NCBI RefSeq assembly: GCF_002860325.1
Contig: NZ_PKOJ01000002.1
Span: 310,001 to 374,000 of the forward strand
DNA from: Neptunicoccus cionae
Lineage (GTDB): Bacteria; Pseudomonadota; Alphaproteobacteria; Rhodobacterales; Rhodobacteraceae
DNA length: 64,000 nt
Reading direction: 5' to 3'
The notes beneath the pieces are model-generated. The model did no database searches and had not been told where the DNA came from. It was given only the letters and a program-made list of their open reading frames with translations. Below, in pieces: positions 16,345-24,576 of the stretch (positions are counted from its first letter, which is position 1; the number at the start of each line of letters is the position of its first letter). Made by a program: the position numbers and the translations under genes.

Positions 16345-17297
16345 TTCGGATGCCTCAGTCTTGGGTTAGCCAAAATGGACACGATATCAGCGACCATGTT
16401 CAGGCCGATGTAAACCGCAGCAAAGATCAGACCGCAGGCCTGCACCACTGGCACGTCCCGCTTGGACACGTGATCCACCAGATATTGCCCCATGCCCGGA
16501 TAGACAAAGACCACTTCTACAACCACAACCCCTACAACGAGGTAGGCAAGGTTCAGCATGACGACGTTCACAATCGGCGCAATAGCGTTCGGGAACGCGT
16601 GTTTGCGAATGATATTGAACATCGACAGACCTTTCAGTTCGGCTGTTTCGATGTACGCGGATTGCATCACGTTCAGGATGGCTGCCCGTGTCATCCGCAT
16701 CATATGGGCCAGTACCACAAGGGTCAGAACTGTCACCGGCAAAGCAATCGCGCTCAGTTTCTCACCAAGGGACATACTATCATAAATGGTGGACACAGAG
16801 GTAAACCAGCCGAGTTTGACCGAGATGAAATACATCAACACGTAACCGATCAGAAATTCCGGTATGGAAATAGACGTCAGCGTTACCGCTGAAATCAACT
16901 TGTCGGGCCAGCGGTTCTGATACCGCACGGCCAGCAGCCCCAAAAAGATCGCCAGAGGCACAGAAATCACAGCCGCCCAAAACGCCAGAAACATGGTGTT
17001 CTTCAGACGCGTCCCAAGACTTTCGGCAATATCCCTGCCATTGGTCAAAGCCGTCCCAAGATCCCCCTGAAGCGCTCCGAACAACCAGTCGAAATAACGG
17101 GTCAGAGCCGGTTCGTTCAAACCCAGCTCGGCGCGCAGGTTTGCAAGGGATTCCGGTGTTGCGGATTGTCCCAGAATGGATTGCGCCACGTCGCCGGGCA
17201 ATATCTGGGTACCGATGAAGATCATTGCCGAAGCAGCGAGCAGCAAAAGAAGGCTCAGCGCGATGCGCTGAACCAGAAGTTTCAAAATGGGGTGCAT
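16341..17297 (-). CDS. ABC transporter permease, DppB type
   Basis: 318-residue inner-membrane protein of the peptide-permease B family: N-terminal ILKLLVQRIALSLLLLLAAS, GDVAQSILGQSATPESLANLR (periplasmic region), and the ATPase-docking loop ETAELKGLSMFNIIRKHAFPNA. Six membrane segments. Its start lies 17 bp after the stop of the binding-protein gene and its stop overlaps the DppC-type gene by 4 bp. Confidence 0.93.
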   Translation of the reverse strand: MHPILKLLVQRIALSLLLLLAASAMIFIGTQILPGDVAQSILGQSATPESLANLRAELGLNEPALTRYFDWLFGALQGDLGTALTNGRDIAESLGTRLKNTMFLAFWAAVISVPLAIFLGLLAVRYQNRWPDKLISAVTLTSISIPEFLIGYVLMYFISVKLGWFTSVSTIYDSMSLGEKLSAIALPVTVLTLVVLAHMMRMTRAAILNVMQSAYIETAELKGLSMFNIIRKHAFPNAIAPIVNVVMLNLAYLVVGVVVVEVVFVYPGMGQYLVDHVSKRDVPVVQACGLIFAAVYIGLNMVADIVSILANPRLRHPK

Positions 17298-17314
17298 GAG
17301 CTGTTCAAACCTGC

Positions 17315-18904
17315 TTATGCAAACCAGGTACGAACAGGTGCGAAGCCGTTGGACAGCTCTGCGTTCGGATCAAGCACGTAGCCTGCAACCTTATCGCTGA
17401 CCGCATCAACAAAATCGTTGAACATCGGACAGATCAAACCGCCATTGTCGCGCAGGATATGGGCCATTTCGCTGTAGATCGCCTTGCGCTTGCCTTCGTC
17501 CAGCTCTGCTTTGGCTTTATTCAGCAGGGCATCAAACTCGGGGTTCTTGAAGCGCGTGTCGTTCCAGTCAGCAGTCGACAGATAGGCTGTGGAATACATC
17601 TGGTCCTGTACAGGGCGTCCACCCCAGTAGGACGCACAGAACGGCTGCTTGTTCCAGACTTCGGACCAGTAACCGTCGTTCGGCTCGCGCTTGATTTCCA
17701 GCGGGATACCGGCAGCACGTGCACTTTCCTGAAACAATGCACCCGCGTCGACCGCACCCGGGAAGGCACCATCGGCAACACGCAGGATGATCGGCGATCC
17801 GTCATGGCCGGATTTCGCGTAATGCTCCTTGGCCTTTTCAATGTCGTGCTTGCGCTGCGGGATCGTATCGTCGAACAGCGGATAGGCTGCATTGATCGGC
17901 AGATCGTTCCCGATTGTGCCATAGCCGCGCAGGATCTTATCCACCATTTCCTCGCGGTTGATCGCGTATTTCAGCGCCATGCGCAGTTCGTTGTTGTCAA
18001 ACGGCGCTGTGTCACAATGCATGATGAACACATAGTGGCCACGGCCCGCAACGTTCTTGATAGAAACACCAGGCGCACGGTCGATCAGCTTGGCAACCTT
18101 GGGTTCTACACGGTTGATCATATGGACCTGACCGGATTGCAACGCGGCTGTCCGTGCAGTTGCATCGTTGATCACAAGAACTTCGGCGCTGTCGTAATTC
18201 ACGACATCCCCACCCCAGTAGTTCGGGTTCTTTTTGAATACGTGACGCACACCCGGCTCGTCCACGTCCACAGTGTAAGGGCCGGTCCCGATGCCAGCCC
18301 CCGGATTGTCAAAGCCGCCATCAGGCTGGATCACAAGGTGATAGTCCGCCAGCAGGTAGGGCAGATCCGCGTTCGGGCTTTTCAGTGTCACAGCAAAAGT
18401 ATCACCATCCACACTCATGGATTCGATGCCCTGCATAATGCCAAGCGCGCCGGATTTTGAATCCTCGTTGGAGTGACGCTCCATAGTCCGCATCACGTCG
18501 TTGGCATCCATTGTCTTGCCGTTGTGGAATTCAACATCCTTGCGGATCTTGAAGTTCCAGACCTTGGCGTCGTCGCTGGCTTCAATGTTTTCGGCCAGTC
18601 GCGGTGTCAGTTCACCGGTTTCGGAAACACCGACCAGTGTTTCGCCAAAGTGACGCAAATTTGCGAAAGGCACCTGGGACGCTGTCAGCGCGGGATCAAG
18701 CGTGTTGGTGCTTTCACCACCGCCAAGCCCCTGCACCAGATGGCCGCCCTTGTTCGGACCCGCCGCCCTGACCGCATCAGCCAGCAAAGAGTTCGCAGCA
18801 ACCGCGGAAACACCAAGGGCGCCCGCGCGTCCCAGGAAATCCCGGCGGGACACTGTTTTGCGCGCAACCCGTGCTGCCAGATGCTTAAGTTCGTTGTTCA
18901 TCAT
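17315..18904 (-). CDS. ABC transporter substrate-binding protein, Tat-exported
   Basis: 529-residue periplasmic solute-binding protein of family 5 (DppA/OppA-like). N-terminal twin-arginine signal with SRRDFLG at about 20-26 and a hydrophobic stretch ending near AVRAAG, so it is exported folded. The mature part has the family pattern VWNFKIRKDVEFHNGKTMDANDV. GGGAGAAG precedes the double ATG. Family 5 proteins bind peptides but also nickel, opines and quaternary-amine compounds; its place behind carnitine genes suggests carnitine or an acyl/peptidyl derivative, which is inference. A 268-bp gap separates it from the hydrolase gene upstream, so it may also have its own promoter. Confidence 0.92.
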   Translation of the reverse strand: MMNNELKHLAARVARKTVSRRDFLGRAGALGVSAVAANSLLADAVRAAGPNKGGHLVQGLGGGESTNTLDPALTASQVPFANLRHFGETLVGVSETGELTPRLAENIEASDDAKVWNFKIRKDVEFHNGKTMDANDVMRTMERHSNEDSKSGALGIMQGIESMSVDGDTFAVTLKSPNADLPYLLADYHLVIQPDGGFDNPGAGIGTGPYTVDVDEPGVRHVFKKNPNYWGGDVVNYDSAEVLVINDATARTAALQSGQVHMINRVEPKVAKLIDRAPGVSIKNVAGRGHYVFIMHCDTAPFDNNELRMALKYAINREEMVDKILRGYGTIGNDLPINAAYPLFDDTIPQRKHDIEKAKEHYAKSGHDGSPIILRVADGAFPGAVDAGALFQESARAAGIPLEIKREPNDGYWSEVWNKQPFCASYWGGRPVQDQMYSTAYLSTADWNDTRFKNPEFDALLNKAKAELDEGKRKAIYSEMAHILRDNGGLICPMFNDFVDAVSDKVAGYVLDPNAELSNGFAPVRTWFA

Positions 18905-19172
18905 GTCTTCTCCCTAGATTAGCAGATTCTTCTTTTTATAACTTATGACACAGAGCGTGCGGTGGTTCACCCCCCGAACGCAAGCTTTTCTTTACTTTAA
19001 CCCCTTGTCTCCGTTCACTTTTGCACCATTGGCGCTGCATCGCACACCGCACCCGACCATTTGGGTGCGTTTCGCGACAATTTCGTCTTTCACGCGGGTA
19101 GACAGAATGCCCAGTGATAAAGGAGGAGATTACCTTCCCCGAAAACACCCGCATCAGTCCAGTCAATTTTCT

Positions 19173-21173
19173 TTACAAACGCGGCACCGAAACGCGCCAG
19201 TCCCGCTGAAACACCTCCACCTCACCATCCCGCAAAACCTCCGAAGCGCGCAGATCCGCCGTTAGAACAAGGTCCTCGCCGGTGCTTTCCATCCGTAAGA
19301 ACGAATTGATCAAAACACGCCAGTCACCGCGCCCGTAACTGCGTTCCCACGTAAAGCAGGCAGAGGCCGTGGCAGGATCAAACCGTTCGGCGGAGAAAAC
19401 TTCATGGACTTTCTCGCGGGTCTCCAGACCCGTTTCCGGATTGCGGACGACCCCGTCTTCCCCGATAATTTCATGGACGATCCGCGTGCCTTCGAGCCGG
19501 ATATCCTTGCTTTCATTGCGCGGCGTCAGTTGCTCCAACTCCAACGGTGCAGCAGTCTTTGGTCCTTTGAAGGCAACCGGAGCCCCCTCCCCCTCCAGAT
19601 GCGGCAGTTCAATACAGCCGCCGGAGACAGAAAACGTCACCGGCTCGGCTTCGGGCCATATGAACGGGAAATAGGACGGCGAGAGCGCAATCCGCAGGCG
19701 GTGCCCTTCAGGCAGGTGATAGGCGATCTGATCCAGCAGAACCTCAACCTCAACCGTTTCGCCCACAGGCATATCGACCATCCTGTCAGCACCCTGCCGC
19801 TGCCGCAAGTTCAGAAATCCGTGGGCAATCAGTGCAGAGCTGCCGTCGGGGCGCAAATCGTTCAACCGCACCGCAATCTGCGCACGGGGACCGTCACTTG
19901 ACAGCGCCAGTTTGACCCTCGCACGTCCGACAATATCCATTCCACGATCCAGCGGATCACTGTCAAAGCACATGGAAAGCGCATCATCTGCACTCTGGTC
20001 GTCGGGCAATTCACCCGGGCCGAACCCGAAGGGAAAATACTCTCCCGTGCCGCGCCCGCAGGCCAGATCGGTACCCACCTCACGGGACACCGACCCTGCT
20101 TCATCGGCGAGCCCCGCTCCGTTCAAGTAAAACCGTCGCAGCCCCGCGCCGCGCGGCTGTTCCAGCCCGACCCAACGGCCTGCCCGATGGGTAAACGACG
20201 TTTCCGGCGCAACACTGTCCATCACGTAACAACGATACGCCGGATCAGCTTCAACGCCGCAGTCTATCCCCTTCAGCCAGTGATCCCACCACCGCAGCAT
20301 CTCTCCAAGAAAATCAATCTGCGGACCGGGCACGGCGAAATGGGGGTATTTATGAATCCATGGCCCCGCGATCCCCTTCACCGGCGCAGAGAGGTTATCC
20401 ACAAGATGCCCCATCGTGTTGCGATACCCGTCATGCCAGCCGCCTACAGTCAGGACCGCAGCCTTGATCGCACTGTAATCTTCGCAAACCGAACCATGCG
20501 CCCAATAGGCCGAGCGAACCTGTTCGGCCACCCACCGCTCTGCCAGAAATGGCGTGTTCTCCAGCCGGTCCAACCAGATATCCCGCCAGTTCTGTCCTAC
20601 CAGCGCCGGATCAGGCGGTGTGGAAAACCACGACAGCACCGTCGAGGCCCACCCCGGATTTTCGCCCAACATGACACCGCCCTTATAGTGGATGTCATCA
20701 GCAAAACGGTCCGTAGTCGAACAGATCGTTACCACAGCCTTCAAAGGCTCGGGCGCCAGCGCTGCGATCTGCAACCCGTTGAAACCACCCCAGGAAATGC
20801 CCATCATTCCGACCGCACCGGAACACCAGTCCTGCGCCGCCAGCCAGTTCACAACCTCCACACCGTCAGACAATTCCTGCTCGGAATATTCGTCGTCAAA
20901 CAATCCGTCACTTTCGCCGCAGCCCCGCATGTCTACCCGCACACAGATATAGCCCCGCGCCGCCATATAAGGGTGCGTCAGCGCATCCCGCGCCGCGGTG
21001 CCGTCCCGTTTGCGATAGGGCAGATACTCCAGAATGGCCGGAACCGGCCCGCAGCCCACTGGCCGCCACACGCGTGCAGACAGGGTAATTCCATCCGAAA
21101 GCGGAATACGCACATCCGCTTCTTCCTCAACTCTGTAGATCGTCTCGCTAGACACAAACGCTCCTGCTTCCAT
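19173..21173 (-). CDS. CocE/NonD-family serine hydrolase (X-Pro dipeptidyl-peptidase-like)
   Basis: 666-residue hydrolase with the peptidase S15/CocE layout: an alpha/beta-hydrolase domain first, then a C-terminal jelly-roll domain (XPDPP C-terminal type, from about residue 335). Seen: nucleophile Ser127 in MMGISWGG, oxyanion-region EYLPYRKRD with Tyr, and GPWIHKYPH for the His. The family cleaves acyl esters, amides or X-Pro peptides. No signal peptide, so cytoplasmic. ATG at 21173 is chosen; upstream GTG and TTG are alternatives. It lies between the carnitine dehydrogenase fusion and the ABC importer, so release of carnitine or a related amine from an imported conjugate is plausible but unproven. 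Confidence 0.87.
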   Translation of the reverse strand: MEAGAFVSSETIYRVEEEADVRIPLSDGITLSARVWRPVGCGPVPAILEYLPYRKRDGTAARDALTHPYMAARGYICVRVDMRGCGESDGLFDDEYSEQELSDGVEVVNWLAAQDWCSGAVGMMGISWGGFNGLQIAALAPEPLKAVVTICSTTDRFADDIHYKGGVMLGENPGWASTVLSWFSTPPDPALVGQNWRDIWLDRLENTPFLAERWVAEQVRSAYWAHGSVCEDYSAIKAAVLTVGGWHDGYRNTMGHLVDNLSAPVKGIAGPWIHKYPHFAVPGPQIDFLGEMLRWWDHWLKGIDCGVEADPAYRCYVMDSVAPETSFTHRAGRWVGLEQPRGAGLRRFYLNGAGLADEAGSVSREVGTDLACGRGTGEYFPFGFGPGELPDDQSADDALSMCFDSDPLDRGMDIVGRARVKLALSSDGPRAQIAVRLNDLRPDGSSALIAHGFLNLRQRQGADRMVDMPVGETVEVEVLLDQIAYHLPEGHRLRIALSPSYFPFIWPEAEPVTFSVSGGCIELPHLEGEGAPVAFKGPKTAAPLELEQLTPRNESKDIRLEGTRIVHEIIGEDGVVRNPETGLETREKVHEVFSAERFDPATASACFTWERSYGRGDWRVLINSFLRMESTGEDLVLTADLRASEVLRDGEVEVFQRDWRVSVPRL

Positions 21174-21180
21174 TTTCACC

Positions 21181-21221
21181 AAATATCCCGCCGGGGGTCA
21201 GGGGGATGCGAAATCCCCCTG
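21181..21221. repeat. Extragenic palindrome with AAATATCCCG head, copy 1
   Basis: AAATATCCCG is followed after a G-rich stretch by CAGGGGGAT/ATCCCCCTG (21199-21207 and 21213-21221), a perfect 9-bp stem with a GCGAA loop. The head and stem resemble the element at 63722-63754. It lies between two genes of the carnitine operon and would fold in their mRNA, possibly lowering expression of the downstream part. Confidence 0.65.
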
Positions 21222-21251
21222 TTTCGTCCTTACAAACGGGCTACAACGCCT

Positions 21252-22709
21252 TTAGCGGCCCTGCCCGACAAACCGTCCCAAGCCTTCAGGAACCGGCAGG
21301 GCTTCATGCGCTTTGGCAATCGCTACCAGCTTTTCCTCGATATGAGGCGCGGGCGGTGCGGCCTTGCGCGTCTCTAAGGACACATGGATCAGCATATGCT
21401 CCCCAGTTGCCAGCAAACGCCCGTCGCTGGCCCGCATGAAGTGGAACAGGTGCATTTTTTTGCCCGCACCCAACACCACTTGCGTATCCACGGTGATCTC
21501 TGCCCCCGCGCTCACCTCGTCTATGTGGCGGATGTGGGTTTCAGCGGTGAAATAACTCCCACCCGAGGCGATATATTCCGCGTCACAACCGACAATTTCC
21601 ATCATCCGGTCGGTGGCATCCCCGAACGCCTGCAAATACCGCGCTTCGTTCATGTGGCCGTTGTAATCCAGCCAGTCTAACGGCACCGTCCGCGATACGG
21701 TCCGCACCAGCCCCGACAGGTCCGGCTCGCCCAGCGCGGCTTTCTTTTCTGCATCGTAATTCGCCAGCACAGCGCCCGCGCCCCAGTTCTGCGCCTTAAG
21801 CGCCCGCATCATCGACACAAGGTTGGTGTCGCGGATACGTTCCAATTCGCGGATGGAGTACATCCCCGATTGCGCATCTGACTGATCCGCAATCTTTTTC
21901 ACCAGCGCATCGTCCAGATCGGGTACATCCATCAAATGGGACAGAGGCCATTCCATCGTCGGTCCAAACTGGCTGATGAAATGCAGCATTCCTGCTTCAC
22001 CACCGGCAATGCGGTAGGTTTCGAACAACCCCATCTGCGCCCAGCGCAGGCCAAAACCGTAACGGATCGCATCATCCAGCACTTCGGTGGTGCACACCCC
22101 GTCATTGACCAGCCAGAGCCCTTCGCGCCAGACAGATTCCAGCAGGCGGTCCGCAATATGGCCAAGGATTTCCTTTTCAATCTTCAGCGGCTTCATCCCG
22201 ATTGACGTCAGGATTTCCATACAGGTTTCAACCGCTTCCGGTGCAGCCGTAGTGCCGCCAACCACTTCGACCAATGGCAGCAGATAAACAGGATTGAACG
22301 GATGGCAGACCATGATCCGGCTTTTGTCCTGCTGCTCGCCCGAAAGTTCTGTCGGCGTAAAACTCGACGTGGAAGACCCGATAACGGCCTCCTTATCACA
22401 GGCCGCAGTGATTGCAGTGAACGTCTGATGCTTGATGTCCATCCGCTCCGGCACGCTTTCCTGAATATAGCACGCCCCTGCAACCGCTTCCGCGATTGTG
22501 TCGTGAAAGCTGATCGCACCCTCAGGTGGCATCGTGTGATCCGACAGGCTCGGCAAGGCGCGGCGGGCATTGTTCAACACCTCGCCAATCTTGCGTTCGG
22601 CTTCGGGATCGGGGTCAAACACCCGCACATCCCAACCGTTCAGCAGAAACCGCGCAGCCCAGGCCCCGCCAATCACACCACCACCGATAATCGCCGCTAC
22701 TTTTGTCAT
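21252..22709 (-). CDS. L-carnitine dehydrogenase fused to betainyl-CoA thioesterase
   Basis: 485-residue fusion. N-terminal part (about 1-320) is an NAD-dependent 3-hydroxyacyl-CoA-dehydrogenase-type enzyme with GGGVIGGAWAARF at 9-21, SSTSSFTPTEL and HPFNPVYLLPLVEVV; it oxidises L-carnitine to 3-dehydrocarnitine. C-terminal part (about 340-470) is a hot-dog thioesterase (LDYNGHMNEARYLQAFGDAT) that would split betainyl-CoA into glycine betaine and CoA. This fusion is known from carnitine catabolism in rhizobia and pseudomonads. The BKACE enzyme encoded upstream in the same operon supplies the step between the two activities, which makes the assignment firm. Confidence 0.92.
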   Translation of the reverse strand: MTKVAAIIGGGVIGGAWAARFLLNGWDVRVFDPDPEAERKIGEVLNNARRALPSLSDHTMPPEGAISFHDTIAEAVAGACYIQESVPERMDIKHQTFTAITAACDKEAVIGSSTSSFTPTELSGEQQDKSRIMVCHPFNPVYLLPLVEVVGGTTAAPEAVETCMEILTSIGMKPLKIEKEILGHIADRLLESVWREGLWLVNDGVCTTEVLDDAIRYGFGLRWAQMGLFETYRIAGGEAGMLHFISQFGPTMEWPLSHLMDVPDLDDALVKKIADQSDAQSGMYSIRELERIRDTNLVSMMRALKAQNWGAGAVLANYDAEKKAALGEPDLSGLVRTVSRTVPLDWLDYNGHMNEARYLQAFGDATDRMMEIVGCDAEYIASGGSYFTAETHIRHIDEVSAGAEITVDTQVVLGAGKKMHLFHFMRASDGRLLATGEHMLIHVSLETRKAAPPAPHIEEKLVAIAKAHEALPVPEGLGRFVGQGR

Positions 22710-22800
22710 GTTTTACCTACATCGTTACTTTTTTCTGGGTCACGCGCCTTACAGGTTGGTCCCGCAAGACGGTGTTTTTTATGGCAAACTTCCAGCAGCG

Positions 22801-22820
22801 GCGCGTTTAGCTAAATGCGC
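22801..22820. promoter_or_regulatory. 20-bp near-perfect palindrome
   Basis: Perfect 10-bp core TTTAGCTAAA flanked by one mismatched pair and then GCGC on both sides; 9 of 10 pairs match with no loop, which favours a DNA-binding site over an RNA hairpin. It lies 3 bp beyond the stop of the small lipoprotein gene and about 90 bp upstream of the carnitine dehydrogenase fusion, so it could be an internal operator. Confidence 0.5.
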
Positions 22821-22822
22821 AC

Positions 22823-23020
22823 CTACGGAAGCTCGATCGTTTCGCCGTTTGGCATATAGCCCGGGCAAAGATTATAATTCAGATTGCCAGCCCGCATGGT
22901 TTCCTGTGCGATCTCGCGGCAATATTCAAAGTCGAGCGACTGATGGTTGCTCTGGTCCGACACGGGACCGTTACAGGCAGCGGTCAATCCCGCCAGGGCG
23001 ATAAGAAGCGGCGTTTTCAT
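22823..23020 (-). CDS. Small lipoprotein, 65 residues
   Basis: Begins MKTPLLIALAGLTAACNG, a signal peptide with a lipobox-like end (LTAAC), so it is probably an acylated envelope lipoprotein. The mature part (about 48 residues) has two more Cys (YCREIAQ and NLCPGYM) that could form a disulfide. ATG at 23020 with GAGGATT upstream is preferred to a longer in-frame start that lacks the signal sequence at its N-terminus. It lies inside the carnitine operon, 59 bp after the lipocalin-like lipoprotein gene. No family recognised. Confidence 0.72.
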   Translation of the reverse strand: MKTPLLIALAGLTAACNGPVSDQSNHQSLDFEYCREIAQETMRAGNLNYNLCPGYMPNGETIELP

Positions 23021-23079
23021 GGGTAATCCTCGGATTTTGAAAGGTTTCTCTTTCCCCGCATTATACGCCGATCCATAGG

Positions 23080-23583
23080 TCATTCCACCCGCAACCGCGC
23101 CACGTCAAAGCCGTTATGCTCCAGAGCGGACACAGCCGCCGCGATCCGGTCGGCACCACCTGTAGCCTTTCGATCCACGATGAACGCTGCACTCCCGTCC
23201 CGCGTGGACAGCGCAGCCGTGCGGAACCCTTCGTCCACCCAAAGCACCACCATCTGACGCTCTGCCCCGTTCAGGCCACCATACGCCAGCGTGAATACAG
23301 CAGGTTGATCGGGTGTCACCCGCGCCGCGCGGCGAGAACTGTCAATGGCCCCCACCTCTACCCAGCGGCCTGCATCAAACGAGAAACCGGATATGCGCCA
23401 GTCCCCGCCGAAATCGGCCCGCGTAACCCAGTCCCCTGCAAACCGCCCCGCGTCATAGCGGGAGGTCGCGGACATCATCACACGATCGTCACGGATCGCC
23501 CCGCCCTCTGGTGCGGTCCCCCGATCACAGGAGGCCAGCACCCCGAGCAGTGCCCCACAAAGCGCAAGCTGCCGCACCCGCAA
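23080..23583 (-). CDS. Lipoprotein, possibly lipocalin-like
   Basis: 167 residues; N-terminal LALCGALLGVLASC is a clear lipoprotein signal with the lipid-bearing Cys near 19. The segment SRYDAGRFAGDWVT resembles the first strand and Gly-x-Trp of lipocalins, and the rest alternates in a way that fits a beta-barrel, but the match is weak. The frame starts at TTG two bases after the BKACE stop; GTG six bases further on is an alternative, so translation is probably coupled. Its position suggests an envelope role in handling the operon's substrate; this is inference. Confidence 0.7.
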   Translation of the reverse strand: MRVRQLALCGALLGVLASCDRGTAPEGGAIRDDRVMMSATSRYDAGRFAGDWVTRADFGGDWRISGFSFDAGRWVEVGAIDSSRRAARVTPDQPAVFTLAYGGLNGAERQMVVLWVDEGFRTAALSTRDGSAAFIVDRKATGGADRIAAAVSALEHNGFDVARLRVE

Positions 23584-23585
23584 GA

Positions 23586-24497
23586 TTACGCCGGATCCCG
23601 TTTGGTCAGGCCGAGCTTCTCGCGCACGGCCTCCGTCCCCATGACTTTGGCGCCCATACGCTCGATTATGCCAACGGCGTTTTCCACCAACATTTCATTG
23701 GTAGCAAGATTGCCGCGGCCCAGCATCAGGTTGTCTTCCAGTCCAACCCGCACATTACCGCCAGCCAGAACTGCGGCGGCGACAAAAGGCTGCTGGTGAC
23801 GGCCCAGCGCAAAAGCCGACCAGTTCCAGTCATCCGGCACGTTATTCACCATCGCCATGAAGGTGTTCAGATCGTCCGGCGCGCCCCAAGGCACCCCCAT
23901 ACACAGTTGCACAAGGGCCGGGCTGTCCAACACACCCTCTTTCACCAGTTGCTTGGCAAACCACAGATGGCCGGTATCAAAAGCCTCGATTTCCGGCTTC
24001 ACGCCGCAATCCGTCATCATCTGGCCCATGGCCCGCAACATGCCCGGCGTGTTGGTCATCACGTAATCGGCTTCGGCAAAGTTCATCGTACCGCAATCCA
24101 GCGTGCAGATTTCGGGGCGGCAGTCCAGAATATGGGCCATACGCTCTGTCGCGCCGACCATATCCGTCCCCGCTTCCTTGATCTGCATCGGGTTTTCCAC
24201 ATCGCCAAAGACGATATCCCCGCCCATGCCTGCGGTCAGGTTCAGCACCACATCCACATCCGCAGCGCGGATGCGCTCTGTCACCTCGCGGTAGAGATGC
24301 CCGTCACGGCGCGGCGCACCGGTTTCGGGATCACGGACATGGCAGTGCACCACTGCCGCACCGGCTCTGGCTGCGGCGATCGCGCTGTCGGCGATCTGCT
24401 CGGGGGAACGGGGCACATGGGGGCTGCGGTCCTGTGTGCCGCCACCGCCTGTAACAGCACAGGTGATAAAGACATCGGTGTTCATTTCCAAAGGCAT
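23586..24497 (-). CDS. BKACE-family dehydrocarnitine cleavage enzyme
   Basis: 303-residue beta-keto acid cleavage enzyme (formerly DUF849). It joins 3-dehydrocarnitine with acetyl-CoA to give acetoacetate and betainyl-CoA. Seen: zinc-ligand HCHVRDPETGAPRRD, the N-terminal FITCAVTGGGG, TLDCGTMNFAE, and VRVGLEDNLML near the C-terminus. The family covers many substrates; carnitine is assigned from the fusion gene downstream and the GlxA/AraC-type regulator upstream, the standard carnitine gene set. ATG at 24497 with GGAGAG upstream is chosen; MNTDV at 24485 is possible. First gene of the operon, divergent from the regulator with 79 bp between them. Confidence 0.92.
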   Translation of the reverse strand: MPLEMNTDVFITCAVTGGGGTQDRSPHVPRSPEQIADSAIAAARAGAAVVHCHVRDPETGAPRRDGHLYREVTERIRAADVDVVLNLTAGMGGDIVFGDVENPMQIKEAGTDMVGATERMAHILDCRPEICTLDCGTMNFAEADYVMTNTPGMLRAMGQMMTDCGVKPEIEAFDTGHLWFAKQLVKEGVLDSPALVQLCMGVPWGAPDDLNTFMAMVNNVPDDWNWSAFALGRHQQPFVAAAVLAGGNVRVGLEDNLMLGRGNLATNEMLVENAVGIIERMGAKVMGTEAVREKLGLTKRDPA

Positions 24498-24576
24498 GGC
24501 GCTCTCCAATTCCGGTATTTTGTGCAGTCTCCCACCCCTTGCGTTGCTGCGCTTTACAATTTACGAAACAAACTTA

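Noticed and set aside
19048-19069. CGCACCC/GGGTGCG hairpin between the hydrolase and the binding-protein gene as terminator
   Set aside because: No U-tract in the direction of transcription; could be a processing hairpin, but support is too weak to list.
19404-21377. Plus-strand frames over the CocE/NonD gene
   Set aside because: They lie opposite a well-supported hydrolase with catalytic motifs; high Arg/Pro content is typical of shadow frames.
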